Source: Streptomyces tubercidicus (GTDB taxonomy: Bacteria > Actinomycetota > Actinomycetes > Streptomycetales > Streptomycetaceae). Taken from it: DNA of 64,000 nucleotides. Positions within the stretch are counted from its first letter, which is position 1, and every line of letters begins with the position of its first letter. Where the stretch lies: assembly GCF_027497495.1 (NCBI RefSeq), contig NZ_CP114205.1, positions 7,378,001 to 7,442,000 on the forward strand, written 5' to 3'. The position numbers and the translations under genes are program-made. The notes below the pieces were generated by a model, which made no database searches, had not been told where the DNA came from, and saw nothing but the letters and a program-made list of their open reading frames with translations. This document shows positions 50,886 through 60,619 of this stretch, piece by piece.

Positions 50886-52133
50886 TCACCGGCAGAGCAG
50901 CGCCGCCTGTAGATCCAGCTTGTGTTCGAGGCGGGACAGATCGCGGCCGGTGAGCAACTCGATGCGCTGGATGCGGTAGTGCACCGAGTTCACATGCAGT
51001 TGCAGCGCCGCCGCCGTCCGCGCCCAGGACCCGTCATGCGCGAGGAAGACCTCCAGCGTCTCCAGGAGCATCCGGTGCGAGCCGCCGCCCGCCAGCGGTC
51101 CCAGCACCCGGAGGCGGAAGGCCGTACGGACCTCCTCGGGAACCCCGGCGAGCAGAGCGCCCAGGGTGCTGAGATCCTCGACGGCGGTCACCCGGGCCGT
51201 GTCCGGGGCCTTCGCGCGGGCCACCGCCAGCGCATAACGCGCCTGCCGCAGCGCGGAGTTGAGCCCTTCCGGGGTGCGCACCGGACCGCTGACCCCGGCA
51301 TGCAGCGGGGTCCGCGGCCGGCGGGCGTACAGCGCCGGCCACCGCTCGGAGAGCGACAACCTCTGCTCGGCGTCGGTCTCCGCCGGGACGAGGGCGACCG
51401 CCTCCCCGCCGGGGAGCCGCCCGGTCGCACACGGCTCACCGGGGGAGTGCCGTAGCGCCTCCGCCAGCGCACACACCGCCCCGTCGCTCGCCCCGCCGCT
51501 CTCCTCGCCGACCGTCGTGGCCGCCACCACCCGGTACGGGCCGGAAGCGGGCAGCCCGCAGGCGCGCAGGGCGTCTTCGAGTGCCGCCCCCTCGGCCGGG
51601 TCGGGCATGGCGAGCAGGGCCACCAGCTCGTCCGCCGCCTGGTTTCCGGCGGTCCGTCGTATGCCGTTGACGTGCTCCGGCAGTTGGTCGCGCTCCGGCA
51701 GTCCGTCGTGCTCCGGGAGCCCGTCGTGCCCGGTGGGGCGCTCGCCCGGATCGACCCGCCGGTGCTGATGCACCAGCTCCGTAAGGGCGTGGACCGTGGT
51801 GTGCGCGGGCACCGCGATCAGCGCGATGCCGTGCGCACGGCAGGAGTCGACCAGGGCATCCGGGACCTGGCCAGAGGAGTCCGCACCGGCCAACAGCGCG
51901 GTGGCGCCCGCCGAGTGCAGCGCCCCGACAAAGCGGTCGGCCGTCGCCCGGCCGTCGTCGGGCGTCCACCACTCCAGCCCGCTCAGCACCAGCTCGCCCG
52001 GCCGCGGACTCCGGGCCGGATCCTGGTGTCCGGCAGCGGTGACACCACTGATTTCCCGGGTGAGCGCGGGGCCCTCACCCCACAGCAGGGTCAGATCGGG
52101 CGAGGCGAGCTGGAGGAGGTCGTGGACGTGCAT
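50886..52133 (-). CDS. PucR-family transcription regulator
   Basis: A 415-residue regulator with an N-terminal PucR ligand domain (MHVHDLLQLASPDLTLLW) and the C-terminal PucR helix-turn-helix (GSWARTAAALQLHVNSVHYR). Family members often control purine use, including molybdenum-dependent xanthine dehydrogenase. A small repeat (HDGLPE twice, near residue 165) lies in the linker. It is divergent from the molybdopterin oxidoreductase, its likely target. Confidence 0.88.
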   Translation of the reverse strand: MHVHDLLQLASPDLTLLWGEGPALTREISGVTAAGHQDPARSPRPGELVLSGLEWWTPDDGRATADRFVGALHSAGATALLAGADSSGQVPDALVDSCRAHGIALIAVPAHTTVHALTELVHQHRRVDPGERPTGHDGLPEHDGLPERDQLPEHVNGIRRTAGNQAADELVALLAMPDPAEGAALEDALRACGLPASGPYRVVAATTVGEESGGASDGAVCALAEALRHSPGEPCATGRLPGGEAVALVPAETDAEQRLSLSERWPALYARRPRTPLHAGVSGPVRTPEGLNSALRQARYALAVARAKAPDTARVTAVEDLSTLGALLAGVPEEVRTAFRLRVLGPLAGGGSHRMLLETLEVFLAHDGSWARTAAALQLHVNSVHYRIQRIELLTGRDLSRLEHKLDLQAALLCR

Positions 52134-52406
52134 GTGCTGGCTCCTTGGACGGCTGCCGGGCGCGGCCCGACATCTCACATTCACCAGGCGAATACGAGTT
52201 CCCACATGGTAAATGCCAGAAGATCAAGGGGCATAGCCCCTCCCGGCGCGCCCCGCCCCGTCCCGGATATGCCGCCCTCTGGGCCCTCTGGGCTCACGTC
52301 AGCGAGGCAAAAATGCGTCACAGGGTGGCATCCGTGGTTCGGGGGTGGACCGGTCGGGCATCACACGGAGGCAGCCGTCGCGTGGATCGCCTCAAGGAGG
52401 TCTCGA

Positions 52407-52982
52407 ATGAGCCGACCCGGCCCGCCGTCCCGCACCACTGCCATCCGCCCGCTCCCCGCGGAGGCCGCCCCTTTCACCACGGAGGCCGCCCTTCCCGGCC
52501 AGCGGCGCTTTCTGGTCCGCGGTCAGCTGCGGCGTCCGCTCGCGCTGACCGTCGCGGACCTGCGGGAGCGGTGGCCACAGCACCGGGCCGAGGTGGTCTT
52601 CGACTGCGCCACGAACGGTCCGCGGCACCACACCTTCGAGGGGCCGCTGCTTCGGGAGGTCATCGACGCGGCGGGTCCCGCCTTCGACGCCCGGCGGCGC
52701 AAGGACCGCTCCCGCTATCTGCTGGCCGTCACGGGCGGGGACGGGCACCACACGGTGCTGTCCTGGGCGGAGCTCGACGCGGACTTCGGCGATGCGCCGG
52801 TCCTGCTGGCCACGGCCATGGACGGATGCGCTCTCGACGCGGCGGGCAGTCAGCTCGTGGTGCCCTCCGACCGCTGCGGTGCGCGCTACATCAGTGCCCT
52901 GACCGGCATCTGGTTCGGGACCTGTGCCCTGCCCGAGCTGCCGGACGAACCGGCCTCCGGCGACCGGGTGGACGGCCCCTGA
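52407..52982 (+). CDS. Molybdopterin-binding oxidoreductase (SUOX fold)
   Basis: A 191-residue protein with the sulfite-oxidase-type molybdopterin domain. The metal-ligating Cys lies in VFDCATNGPRHH, followed by GPLLREVIDAAG and a DRCGARYISALTG segment. There is no heme or Tat signal, so it is a compact cytoplasmic member. ATG 52407 follows AAGGAGG with six bases between. Surrounding genes all serve molybdenum uptake or sensing. Confidence 0.82.
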   Translation: MSRPGPPSRTTAIRPLPAEAAPFTTEAALPGQRRFLVRGQLRRPLALTVADLRERWPQHRAEVVFDCATNGPRHHTFEGPLLREVIDAAGPAFDARRRKDRSRYLLAVTGGDGHHTVLSWAELDADFGDAPVLLATAMDGCALDAAGSQLVVPSDRCGARYISALTGIWFGTCALPELPDEPASGDRVDGP

Positions 52983-53016
52983 CCCCGTCGGCAGCAGGGC
53001 ATCGGGAGGTCCCAGC

Positions 53017-53442
53017 TCAGGAGGCGGCCAGGGCGATCTCGGTCGACTTGATCAGTGCGGTGACCTCGGTGCCGGCCGCCAGGCCCAGATCCTCGGCCGC
53101 GTCCCTCGTAATGGCCGCGGTCAGCTCCCCGCCCGCGACCGCCACTTTGACGCCGGCCATCGCGCCGCCGGTGGCCACCTCGGTGACGGTGCCGGGGATC
53201 CGGTTGCGGATGCTGAGACCCTCGACCGCGCCGGTGGCGAGCGCGACCTCGGTGGACTTGATCAGCGTGCGCACCGCCGACCCCTCCTCGATGCCCAGCT
53301 CCCGCACCGCCTCCCGGGTGATGGCGGCGGTGATCTCCTGACCACCTGCCAGCCGGACCTTGACGGTCGCCATCACCTCGCCGGGGGTGACGGAGGCGAC
53401 GGTGCCGGGAATCTGGTTACGGATGCTCAGGCTCATGGACAT
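53017..53442 (-). CDS. Di-Mop molybdate-binding protein
   Basis: A 141-residue protein of two Mop/TOBE units in tandem (SIRNQIPGTVASVT...LIKSTEVALA and SIRNRIPGTVTEVA...LIKSTEIALA). Such molbindins store or buffer molybdate in the cytoplasm as oligomers. There is no DNA-binding domain. It converges on the molybdopterin oxidoreductase. Confidence 0.9.
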   Translation of the reverse strand: MSMSLSIRNQIPGTVASVTPGEVMATVKVRLAGGQEITAAITREAVRELGIEEGSAVRTLIKSTEVALATGAVEGLSIRNRIPGTVTEVATGGAMAGVKVAVAGGELTAAITRDAAEDLGLAAGTEVTALIKSTEIALAAS

Positions 53443-53561
53443 GCCTCACCGGGGGAGTGGAAATGCGGACTTGGCGGGGGAACGCGCGGTATCTCCCGCT
53501 CCGATCCGCACTCTAGTCAGAGTCCGCGCAGGTATCCCCCACTACTCGCTACGGTCTCCGG

Positions 53562-54209
53562 GTGACCGAACTCCCCACCCTGCCTGCCACCCGTGAGGCA
53601 TACGACGCCATCGCACCCACCTACGCGCAGCTGTTCCATGACTCCCTCCGCGACCGTCCCCTGGAGCGCGCCCTCCTGAGCGCTTTCGCGGAGCTGGTTC
53701 GGGCACACGGCGACGGCGAGGTCGCAGACCTCGGCTGTGGGCCGGGGTACGTCACGGCTCACTTGCACGGGTTGGGCCTGCATGCCTTTGGTGTTGATGC
53801 CTCTCCCATGATGGTTGAACTCGCTCGCGAGGCGAATCCCGGACTTCGGTTTGAGGTCGGCTCGATGGCCGCGCTGGACATCGAGGACGGCGCGCTGGGC
53901 GGCGTGCTCTCGCGGTGGTCCGTCATCCACACCCCGCCGCAGGATGTGCCCGCCGTCTTGGCCGAGATCGCCCGGGTCCTGGCACCCGGCGGACACCTGT
54001 TGATCGACTTCCCCGCCACCGACAGCCCGCACCACGAGACGCAGACCTACGACCATGCGGTGGCCACGGCCTACCGCTGGTCCCCCGACCGTCTCGCCGC
54101 GCTCCTACGCGACCACGGACTGGCCGAGGCGGCCCGCACGGTGATCGAGCCGAAGCCCACCGACAAGCGGCAGTTCCAAGAGGTCCAGCTCCTCGCGTGC
54201 AAGGCGTAG
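53562..54209 (+). CDS. Class I SAM methyltransferase (UbiE/Methyltransf_11 type)
   Basis: A 215-residue enzyme with the SAM loop VADLGCGPGYVTAHL. The GTG start has no clear ribosome site, so the message may be leaderless. GC at third positions is a little lower than in neighbours in its first half. It interrupts the molybdenum genes and has no obvious link to them. Substrate unknown. Confidence 0.82.
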   Translation: MTELPTLPATREAYDAIAPTYAQLFHDSLRDRPLERALLSAFAELVRAHGDGEVADLGCGPGYVTAHLHGLGLHAFGVDASPMMVELAREANPGLRFEVGSMAALDIEDGALGGVLSRWSVIHTPPQDVPAVLAEIARVLAPGGHLLIDFPATDSPHHETQTYDHAVATAYRWSPDRLAALLRDHGLAEAARTVIEPKPTDKRQFQEVQLLACKA

Positions 54210-54319
54210 CCACGAGCCGGATGCCAGAGTCGTCCTTTCCTCCAAGGCCCCTGGCATCTGCTACAGACTTTCGCCGCATGGATTGCAGATGCGAGCCAAT
54301 GTTGCCTATGTTGTCGCAC

Positions 54320-54715
54320 ATGCAGTCCTATACGATCGGCCAGGCGGCGCGGCTGTTGGGCGTCAGCCCCGACACCGCGCGCCGTTGGGCGGACGCCGGA
54401 AGGGTCGCGACCCATCGCGACGACGGTGGCCGCCGCCTCATCGACGGCCGGGATCTGGCCGCCTTCTCCATCGAGGTGGCGCAGACCGGCACGGGTGAGG
54501 ATGACGCCTCGTACACCTCCGCGCGCAATGCCTTCCCGGGCATCGTCACCGCCGTCACCCTCGGCGATGTCGCCGCCCAGGTCGAGATCCAGGCCGGTCC
54601 GCACCGCCTGGTCTCCCTGCTGACCCGGGAAGCGGTGGAGGAACTGGGTCTGGAGGTCGGCATGCAGGCCACCGCCCGTGTGAAGTCCACCAGCGTGCAC
54701 ATCGACCGCACCTGA
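54320..54715 (+). CDS. HTH-molbindin protein, copy 2
   Basis: A 131-residue paralogue of the gene at 50.4 kb: helix-turn-helix YTIGQAARLLGVSPDTARRW and Mop domain RNAFPGIVTAVT...ARVKSTSVHI. It lies 148 bases ahead of modA in the same direction, so it probably senses molybdate and controls modA-modBC. The start has no ribosome site at normal spacing; ATG 54308 is an alternative. Confidence 0.85.
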   Translation: MQSYTIGQAARLLGVSPDTARRWADAGRVATHRDDGGRRLIDGRDLAAFSIEVAQTGTGEDDASYTSARNAFPGIVTAVTLGDVAAQVEIQAGPHRLVSLLTREAVEELGLEVGMQATARVKSTSVHIDRT

Positions 54716-54863
54716 CCCCACCGCGGCAGCACCACAGCCGAGCCGTGACCACCGTCCCCACCGGCCGGCTGCCTCACCTCAGCGGCGTCGCCCGTCCACG
54801 GCGCGGCTTTTCCCATCCGCTGGGACGACACCCGTCGTCCCGGGTCCCAAGGAGTCCCGCCCC

Positions 54864-55655
54864 ATGTCCCCGTTCTTCACCGCACGCCGCGCCACCGCCG
54901 CGATCGTCACCGCCGCCCTGCTCGTCCCGCTCACCGCCTGCGGCGGCAGCGACGACGCCAAGAAGGAGACGTCCGGCAGTGCCGCCCCCAAGGCGGACCT
55001 CACCGTGCTCGCCGCGTCCTCCCTCACCGATGTCTTCAAGAAGGCCGGTGCGGTGTACGAGAACGAGCACCCCGGCACCAAGGTGAACTTCTCGTTCGCC
55101 GGGTCCCAGGAACTGGCCGCCCAGGTCAGGGAGGGTGCCCCCGCCGACGCCGTGGTCACCGCCGACACCAAGACCATGGACGGGATCAAGCCGGACGTCG
55201 GCAGCCCCACCGTCATCGCCAAGAACCGCCTGGTCATCGTGGTCGGCGAGGGCAACCCCAAGAAGATCGACAACCTCAAGGACCTCACCGACAGCAAGCT
55301 GAAGGTCGTTCTCGCCGCCTCCCAGGTGCCGGTCGGCCGCTACAGCGAGCAGGTCCTGGACGCCCAGAAGCTGCACGTGAAGCCGGTCTCGCAGGAGCCC
55401 AATGTGCGTGCGGTGCTCAGCAAGGTCGAGCTCGGCGAGGCCGATGCCGGTCTCGTCTACAAGACGGACGCCGCCACCGCGCCGAAGAAGGTCGATGCCG
55501 TCGATATCCCGGATGCGCAGAACGCCGTCGCCTCCTACCCGGCCGCGCCCCTGAAGATGTCTCAGCACGCCGCTGCCGCCACCGCGTTCGTGAACTGGCT
55601 GAGCACGCCCAAGGCGCAGCAGATTCTGCAGCAGGCGGGCTTCCAGAAGCCGTAA
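54864..55655 (+). CDS. modA: Molybdate-binding lipoprotein ModA
   Basis: A 263-residue extracellular binding protein. The signal peptide ends in the lipobox LTAC, so it is anchored by lipid. The start of the mature domain, LTVLAASSLTDVFKKAG, and SFAGSQELAAQ are ModA hallmarks (Ser ligands for the oxyanion). It hands molybdate to the membrane component encoded 90 bases downstream. Confidence 0.95.
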   Translation: MSPFFTARRATAAIVTAALLVPLTACGGSDDAKKETSGSAAPKADLTVLAASSLTDVFKKAGAVYENEHPGTKVNFSFAGSQELAAQVREGAPADAVVTADTKTMDGIKPDVGSPTVIAKNRLVIVVGEGNPKKIDNLKDLTDSKLKVVLAASQVPVGRYSEQVLDAQKLHVKPVSQEPNVRAVLSKVELGEADAGLVYKTDAATAPKKVDAVDIPDAQNAVASYPAAPLKMSQHAAAATAFVNWLSTPKAQQILQQAGFQKP

Positions 55656-55745
55656 TCCGGTGGGGCGCGTACGGGGACAGTCCGGCTCGGGGGAGCGGAC
55701 AGCCCGTACGCGCACCGCCCGATCCGCCCCGAGCCGAGGACCCCG

Positions 55746-57719
55746 ATGAGACGCCCCCTCGCCCCGCACACGGCAGGCAGGTTCCGTGCGCCCGGTGCCC
55801 GCACCCCCGTCGTGCTGGCCGTGCCCGCGCTGGTCGCCGTCGCCTTTCTGCTGCTGCCGCTCCTCGGCATCCTCGCCCGCACCAGCTGGGGCGACCTGGG
55901 CACCCACCTCACCAGTCCGGGGGTCCTCGAAGCGCTCCGGCTGTCGCTGCTGGTGTCCTTCTCGGCGCTCGGGCTCGCGCTGTTGCTGGGCGTGCCGCTG
56001 GCCTGGCTGCTGGCGCGGGTCAGCTTCCGCGGCAAGGCGCTGGTCCGCTCGCTGGTGCTGCTGCCGATGGTGCTGCCGCCGACCGTCGGCGGTGTCGCGC
56101 TGCTCCTCGGCTTCGGCCGCCGCGGACTGCTCGGCCCGTGGCTGGAGGACACCTTCGGCATCGTGCTGCCGTTCCACACCTCCGGTGCGGTGGTCGCGGC
56201 CACCTTCGTCGCGATGCCGTTCCTCGTCATCAGCCTGGAGGGCACGCTGGCCGGACTCCGCCCGAGTTACGAGGAGACCGCGGCCTCCCTCGGCGCCTCT
56301 CCCGTACGGGTCTTCTGCACCGTCACCCTCCCCATGGTCGCCCCCGGACTCGCCGCCGGTGCCGCGCTGACCTGGGCCCGTGCGCTCGGGGAATTCGGTG
56401 CGACCATCACCTTCGCCGGGAATCTGCCCGGCACCACCCAGACCCTGCCGCTCCAGGTCTACTTGCTGCTCCAGGACTCCCCGGAAGCCGCCACCTCGGT
56501 CTCGCTGCTGCTGCTGGTCATCGCCATGGCCGTGCTGATCTGTCTGCGCGGCCGCTGGACCGGCGCCACCACCGCCGACCGTCCGGCCCGCCGGGTACCC
56601 GCCGCCGACGACACCGGCCCCCCGGCCGCCCCGTCCGCCGCCGGCACCGAAGAGCCCGCCCCGGCCACCGCGGCGCACCGGGAGCGCTGGCCGCTGCACG
56701 CCGAGGTCACCGGCTTCAACCAGCTGACGCTCGACGCCGATCCGGGCACCACCATCGCCGTCGTCGGCCCCAACGGCGCCGGTAAGACCACCCTGCTGCG
56801 CGCCCTGCTCGGCCTCACCCCGCGCGCCCGCGCCGCGCTCCGCCTCGGCGACACGGACGTCACCGCGCTGCCCCCGCACCAACGCGGCGTCGCCTGGGTC
56901 CCCCAGGACGGTGCGCTCTTCCCGCATCTGAACGCCCTGCACAACACCGCCTACGGGCTGCGCGCCCACGGCACCCCGCGCGGCGACGCCCGCCGCACGG
57001 CACAGCAGTGGCTCGACCAGCTCGGCGTCGGCCATCTCGCGCACCGCAAGCCCGCCCAGCTCTCCGGCGGACAGGCCCAACGCGTCGCCCTGGCACGGGC
57101 GTTGGCCGCCCGGCCGCGTCTGCTGCTGCTCGATGAGCCGCTCGCCGCGCTCGACCAGACCACCCGCGCCCAGGTCCGGCACACCCTGCGCGGCCATCTC
57201 GCGGACTTCGGCGGCGTCTGTCTGATCGTCACCCATGACCCCGTCGAAGCGGTCTCGCTCGCCGACCGGGTCCTCGTCCTCGACGACGGGCGGGCCCTCC
57301 AGGACGCCCCGCCCGCCGAGGTCACCCGGCACCCGCGCTCGCCCTGGGTCGCCCGGATGCTCGGCCGTAACGCCTGGCCGGGCACGGTCACCGGCGAGGC
57401 GCTCGCCCTCACCGACGGCGGCCGTCTGGTCATCGCCGACCCGCTGCCCGACGGTGCCCCAGCGCTGGCGATCATCGCCCCCGAGGCCGTGTCCCTGCAC
57501 GTCGACCGGCCCACGGGCAGCCCCCGCAACGTCTGGCCGGGCACCGTCCGCGAACTCACCTCCGCCGGAAGCCGGCTGCGGGTCCTTGTCACCTCGCCCG
57601 AGGCGCCCGATCTGGTGGCCGAAATCACCCCCTCGGCGGCCCTGGAACTCGGCCTGGCGGACGGTGTGTCCGTATGGACCAGCGTCAAGGCCACCGAGGT
57701 TTCCGTGGTGACGCTCTGA
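55746..57719 (+). CDS. modBC: Fused ModB-ModC molybdate transporter
   Basis: A 657-residue fusion. Residues 1-270 are the ModB permease with five or six helices and the EAA loop (YEETAASLGASP). After a linker rich in Ala and Pro, residues 315-560 are the ModC ATPase (VVGPNGAGKTTLL, LSGGQAQRVALARAL, LLLLDEPLAALD), and a TOBE/Mop domain ends the protein. These are usually two genes; fusion fixes a 1:1 ratio. Confidence 0.93.
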   Translation: MRRPLAPHTAGRFRAPGARTPVVLAVPALVAVAFLLLPLLGILARTSWGDLGTHLTSPGVLEALRLSLLVSFSALGLALLLGVPLAWLLARVSFRGKALVRSLVLLPMVLPPTVGGVALLLGFGRRGLLGPWLEDTFGIVLPFHTSGAVVAATFVAMPFLVISLEGTLAGLRPSYEETAASLGASPVRVFCTVTLPMVAPGLAAGAALTWARALGEFGATITFAGNLPGTTQTLPLQVYLLLQDSPEAATSVSLLLLVIAMAVLICLRGRWTGATTADRPARRVPAADDTGPPAAPSAAGTEEPAPATAAHRERWPLHAEVTGFNQLTLDADPGTTIAVVGPNGAGKTTLLRALLGLTPRARAALRLGDTDVTALPPHQRGVAWVPQDGALFPHLNALHNTAYGLRAHGTPRGDARRTAQQWLDQLGVGHLAHRKPAQLSGGQAQRVALARALAARPRLLLLDEPLAALDQTTRAQVRHTLRGHLADFGGVCLIVTHDPVEAVSLADRVLVLDDGRALQDAPPAEVTRHPRSPWVARMLGRNAWPGTVTGEALALTDGGRLVIADPLPDGAPALAIIAPEAVSLHVDRPTGSPRNVWPGTVRELTSAGSRLRVLVTSPEAPDLVAEITPSAALELGLADGVSVWTSVKATEVSVVTL

Positions 57720-57815
57720 CCTTCAGCGGGGCACGCCCGGCGCGTCTGCGGGCAAGGCTCGGCGCGTCAGCGGGTCACGCTCCGAGCGCCCACGGCGGCG
57801 GTCGGTCGGCGGCGG

Positions 57816-58262
57816 TCAGTGTGCCGTGGCCGCCAGTTCCAGCACGAAGACCGGGATCTGCCGGTCCGTCTTCTTCTGGTACTCGTCGTAATCGGGGAAC
57901 GCCTCGACGGCGCGCCCCCACCACAGGGCCTTCTCCTCCCCGGTGACCTCACGGGCCGTCATGTCCCGGCGCACCGGGCCGTCCTGTAGCTCCACCCGCG
58001 GATCGGCCACGACATTGTGGTACCAGACCGGATGCCGGGGCGCACCGCCCAGGGAGGCCACCACCGCATACTTCCCGTCGTGCTCCACCCGCATCAGCGG
58101 GCTCTTGCGGAGCTTGCCGCTCTTGGCACCCCGGGTGGTCAGGACGATGACGGGCATCCCGCGCATCGTCGTGCCCTCCTTACCGCCGGAGGACTCGTAC
58201 AACTCGACCTGATCGCGTACCCACTGCGTCGGACTCGGCTCGTACTCACCCTGAAGAGGCAT
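57816..58262 (-). CDS. Deazaflavin (F420)-dependent nitroreductase family protein
   Basis: A 148-residue split-barrel protein of the Ddn family, with PVIVLTTRGAKSGKLRKSPL and HPVWYHNVVADP as key segments. Members use coenzyme F420H2 to reduce quinones or other compounds. The length and both cofactor-binding regions are normal. The gap on its 3' side holds imperfect repeats but no gene. Confidence 0.9.
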   Translation of the reverse strand: MPLQGEYEPSPTQWVRDQVELYESSGGKEGTTMRGMPVIVLTTRGAKSGKLRKSPLMRVEHDGKYAVVASLGGAPRHPVWYHNVVADPRVELQDGPVRRDMTAREVTGEEKALWWGRAVEAFPDYDEYQKKTDRQIPVFVLELAATAH

Positions 58263-58359
58263 GCGGTCCGTCCCATCTCTGTAGACAGCGTGATATCGGC
58301 TCGCGGCTGGGCGCGTCGGTGTCGGCGCCGCCCGCCATCGCCCTGACCTTCACTCAACA

Positions 58360-58396
58360 ACGACGGCGGACGCAATCTTCCGCACTCCGCCGTCGT
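58360..58396 (-). terminator. Hairpin after the SulP operon
   Basis: ACGACGGCGGA (58360-58370) and TCCGCCGTCGT (58386-58396) form a perfect 11-bp stem with a 15-base loop, about 150 bases past the SulP stop, in a 282-base gap without genes. Confidence 0.55.
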
Positions 58397-58544
58397 GTCC
58401 GGGCTGTCGCCCACGAAATGGCGCCGGCCACCGGCGGCTGCCCCGGGACGCCTCATGGCGGGTACGGGAACAGCCGGACCGGTGGCCGGCGCGCGGGAGT
58501 CAAGGCCGCTGCCGCACGCCGGCGGCGCGCGGGCAGGCCGGCGG

Positions 58545-60020
58545 TCAGGACACCAGCTCCACCTCACGGGTGCTGCGGCGATGCTGCTCGGCCCAGTTCG
58601 TCAGCGCGGCGCCGCAGGCGTGGTCGAGATGGCGCAGGCCGCTGATGTCGAGCTCCACATCCCGGTCGGCGGGCAGCGCCTCCAGCTGGTCGAGTATCTT
58701 CGGCAGCCGCAGGAACGTGGCGTTGCCGACGGCCCGCACCAGCACCGGCTCCGCCGTGTCCTCAGGCGTCTGGATCTCCAGGTGGACATGGGAGGTCTCC
58801 CAGGCCGTCTTGGCGACGGCCATCAGCAGACCGATGAGCACGCCCTCGAACATATTGACCGTCACGATCGCGATCGCGGTGACCAACAGGACGACGGCCT
58901 CGCCGCGGTGATCGCGCCACAGCGGACGCAGCTCCCGCACGGGGATGAGCTTGCAGCCCGCGTGCACCAGGACGCCCGCCAGGGCGGCCACCGGCACCAC
59001 ACCCAGCGCGGCCGGGAACGCCGCGGCGAACACCAGCAGCCAGGCACCGTGCATGACGCGCGAGGCCTTGGTCTTCGCGCCCGCCTGCACATTGGCGGCG
59101 CTGCGGACGATGACGGCGGTCATCGGCAGGGCACCCAGGACACCGCAGACGGCGTTGCCCGCACCCTGGGCCATCAGCTCCTTGTCGTAGTCGGTCTTCG
59201 GCCCGTTGTGCAGCCGGTCGACCGCGGCGGCGCTGAAGAGCGACTCGGCGGACGCGATCAGCGCGAAGGCGAGGACCGTACCGAGCACACCGATGCTGCC
59301 GAGCCGGCCGAGGTCATCGAGGCCGGGTGGCTGGATCGCGTCCAGCAGCCCGCTGACCTGGACCCGCGCGACGGGCATATCCAGCGCCCAGACCGTGGTG
59401 GTGGCGAGCGCCACCGCGGCCAGCGGCGCGGGGAGGATCCGTGCGGCGGGACGCCAGCGCGGCCACAGCACCAGGACGGCGATGGTGCCGGCACCGATCG
59501 CGAGCGCGGCCAGCGCCTTCTCCGACCCCACGGTGGCGCTGAACAGGTCCGGCATCCCGCCGATGTTGGCGAGTCCGCTGCCCGGCGCCTTGGCGTCCGT
59601 CAGGGCGTAGAGCTGTCCGGCGATCAGGACCAGGCCGATGCCGGCCAGCATGCCCTGGACGACGGCGACCGAAATCGCCCGGAACCAGCGCCCCAACTTG
59701 AGGGCGCCCATGGCCAGTTGCAGTACCCCGGCCGCCAGGACCAGGGCACCGAGCGTGCCCAGGCCGTACTCCTTGACGGCTTCGAAGACCAGCACCGTCA
59801 GACCGGCGGCGGGGCCGCTGACCTGGAGGCTGCTGCCGGGCAGCAGACCAGTGAGCAGACCGCCGACCACACCCGTGACCAGGCCCAGTTCGGCCGGGAC
59901 ACCGGAGGCGACCGCCACCCCGACACACAGCGGGACGGCGACGAGAAACACCACGAGGGAGGCGGTGAAGTCCGCCTGGAAGGAGGGGAAACGCTTCATG
60001 AGAGGCACACCCGCCTTCAC
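58545..60020 (-). CDS. SulP-family anion transporter
   Basis: A 491-residue transporter with ten to twelve membrane helices and a C-terminal STAS domain (about 405-491; VELDISGLRHLDHACG). Coupling to a carbonic anhydrase gene by a four-base GTGA overlap suggests it takes up bicarbonate (BicA-like) rather than sulfate. GTG 60020 is the coupled start; ATG 59999 is an alternative. Confidence 0.9.
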   Translation of the reverse strand: MKAGVPLMKRFPSFQADFTASLVVFLVAVPLCVGVAVASGVPAELGLVTGVVGGLLTGLLPGSSLQVSGPAAGLTVLVFEAVKEYGLGTLGALVLAAGVLQLAMGALKLGRWFRAISVAVVQGMLAGIGLVLIAGQLYALTDAKAPGSGLANIGGMPDLFSATVGSEKALAALAIGAGTIAVLVLWPRWRPAARILPAPLAAVALATTTVWALDMPVARVQVSGLLDAIQPPGLDDLGRLGSIGVLGTVLAFALIASAESLFSAAAVDRLHNGPKTDYDKELMAQGAGNAVCGVLGALPMTAVIVRSAANVQAGAKTKASRVMHGAWLLVFAAAFPAALGVVPVAALAGVLVHAGCKLIPVRELRPLWRDHRGEAVVLLVTAIAIVTVNMFEGVLIGLLMAVAKTAWETSHVHLEIQTPEDTAEPVLVRAVGNATFLRLPKILDQLEALPADRDVELDISGLRHLDHACGAALTNWAEQHRRSTREVELVS

Positions 60021-60619
60021 AGGGGGAGGAACAGGTCGGAGGCCGGGTGATGCGCCGCCACCATGCCGGTGTGCACTTCGTAGAACCAGCCGTGCAGCGT
60101 CACCTCCCCGGCGTCCAGCCGCTCCTGCACACAGGGGTAGTCGCGCAGCCGGTTGACTTGTTCGCGGACATGCTGCTGCACCGCGGCGGCGACCGTCGGC
60201 TCCTCGTCCTTGGGCAGCTGGTCGGACAGCGCCTGCGCCAGCCAGTCCCGTACGGCCGGAGCGCCGGTCAGGTCCTCGCCGCGGGCCTTGGCGCCGACCG
60301 CGCCGCAGTGCGAGTGGCCGCAGACCACGATGTCGGCCACGCCCAGTACGCGCATGGCGTACTCGATGGTGGCGGCCTCCGCGCAGGCCGGCATGTCGTC
60401 CTGATACACGGGCACGGCGTTGCCGGCCGTGCGGAGTTCGAAGAGTTCACCGGGCCGCGCTCCGGTGATCAGGGAGGGTACGACCCGGGAGTCGGAGCAG
60501 GTGATGAACAGGGCGAGGGGCGACTGGCCGGCCGCGAGCCGGCCGTAGGTCTCTTGTTCGTCGCGGCCCTCGGCGATACGGGCCATCAGGCCCCGGGCAT
60601 GCTGGATGAAGGTCTCCAC
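60017..60619 (-). CDS. Beta-carbonic anhydrase
   Basis: A 200-residue enzyme interconverting CO2 and bicarbonate. Zinc ligands and the catalytic dyad are visible in ITCSDSRV (Cys, Asp-Arg) and VCGHSHCGAV (His, Cys). GTG 60619 is chosen since AGGAG lies ahead of it; the frame runs up to 60649. It overlaps SulP, so the pair probably traps inorganic carbon or balances pH. Confidence 0.92.
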   Translation of the reverse strand: METFIQHARGLMARIAEGRDEQETYGRLAAGQSPLALFITCSDSRVVPSLITGARPGELFELRTAGNAVPVYQDDMPACAEAATIEYAMRVLGVADIVVCGHSHCGAVGAKARGEDLTGAPAVRDWLAQALSDQLPKDEEPTVAAAVQQHVREQVNRLRDYPCVQERLDAGEVTLHGWFYEVHTGMVAAHHPASDLFLPL

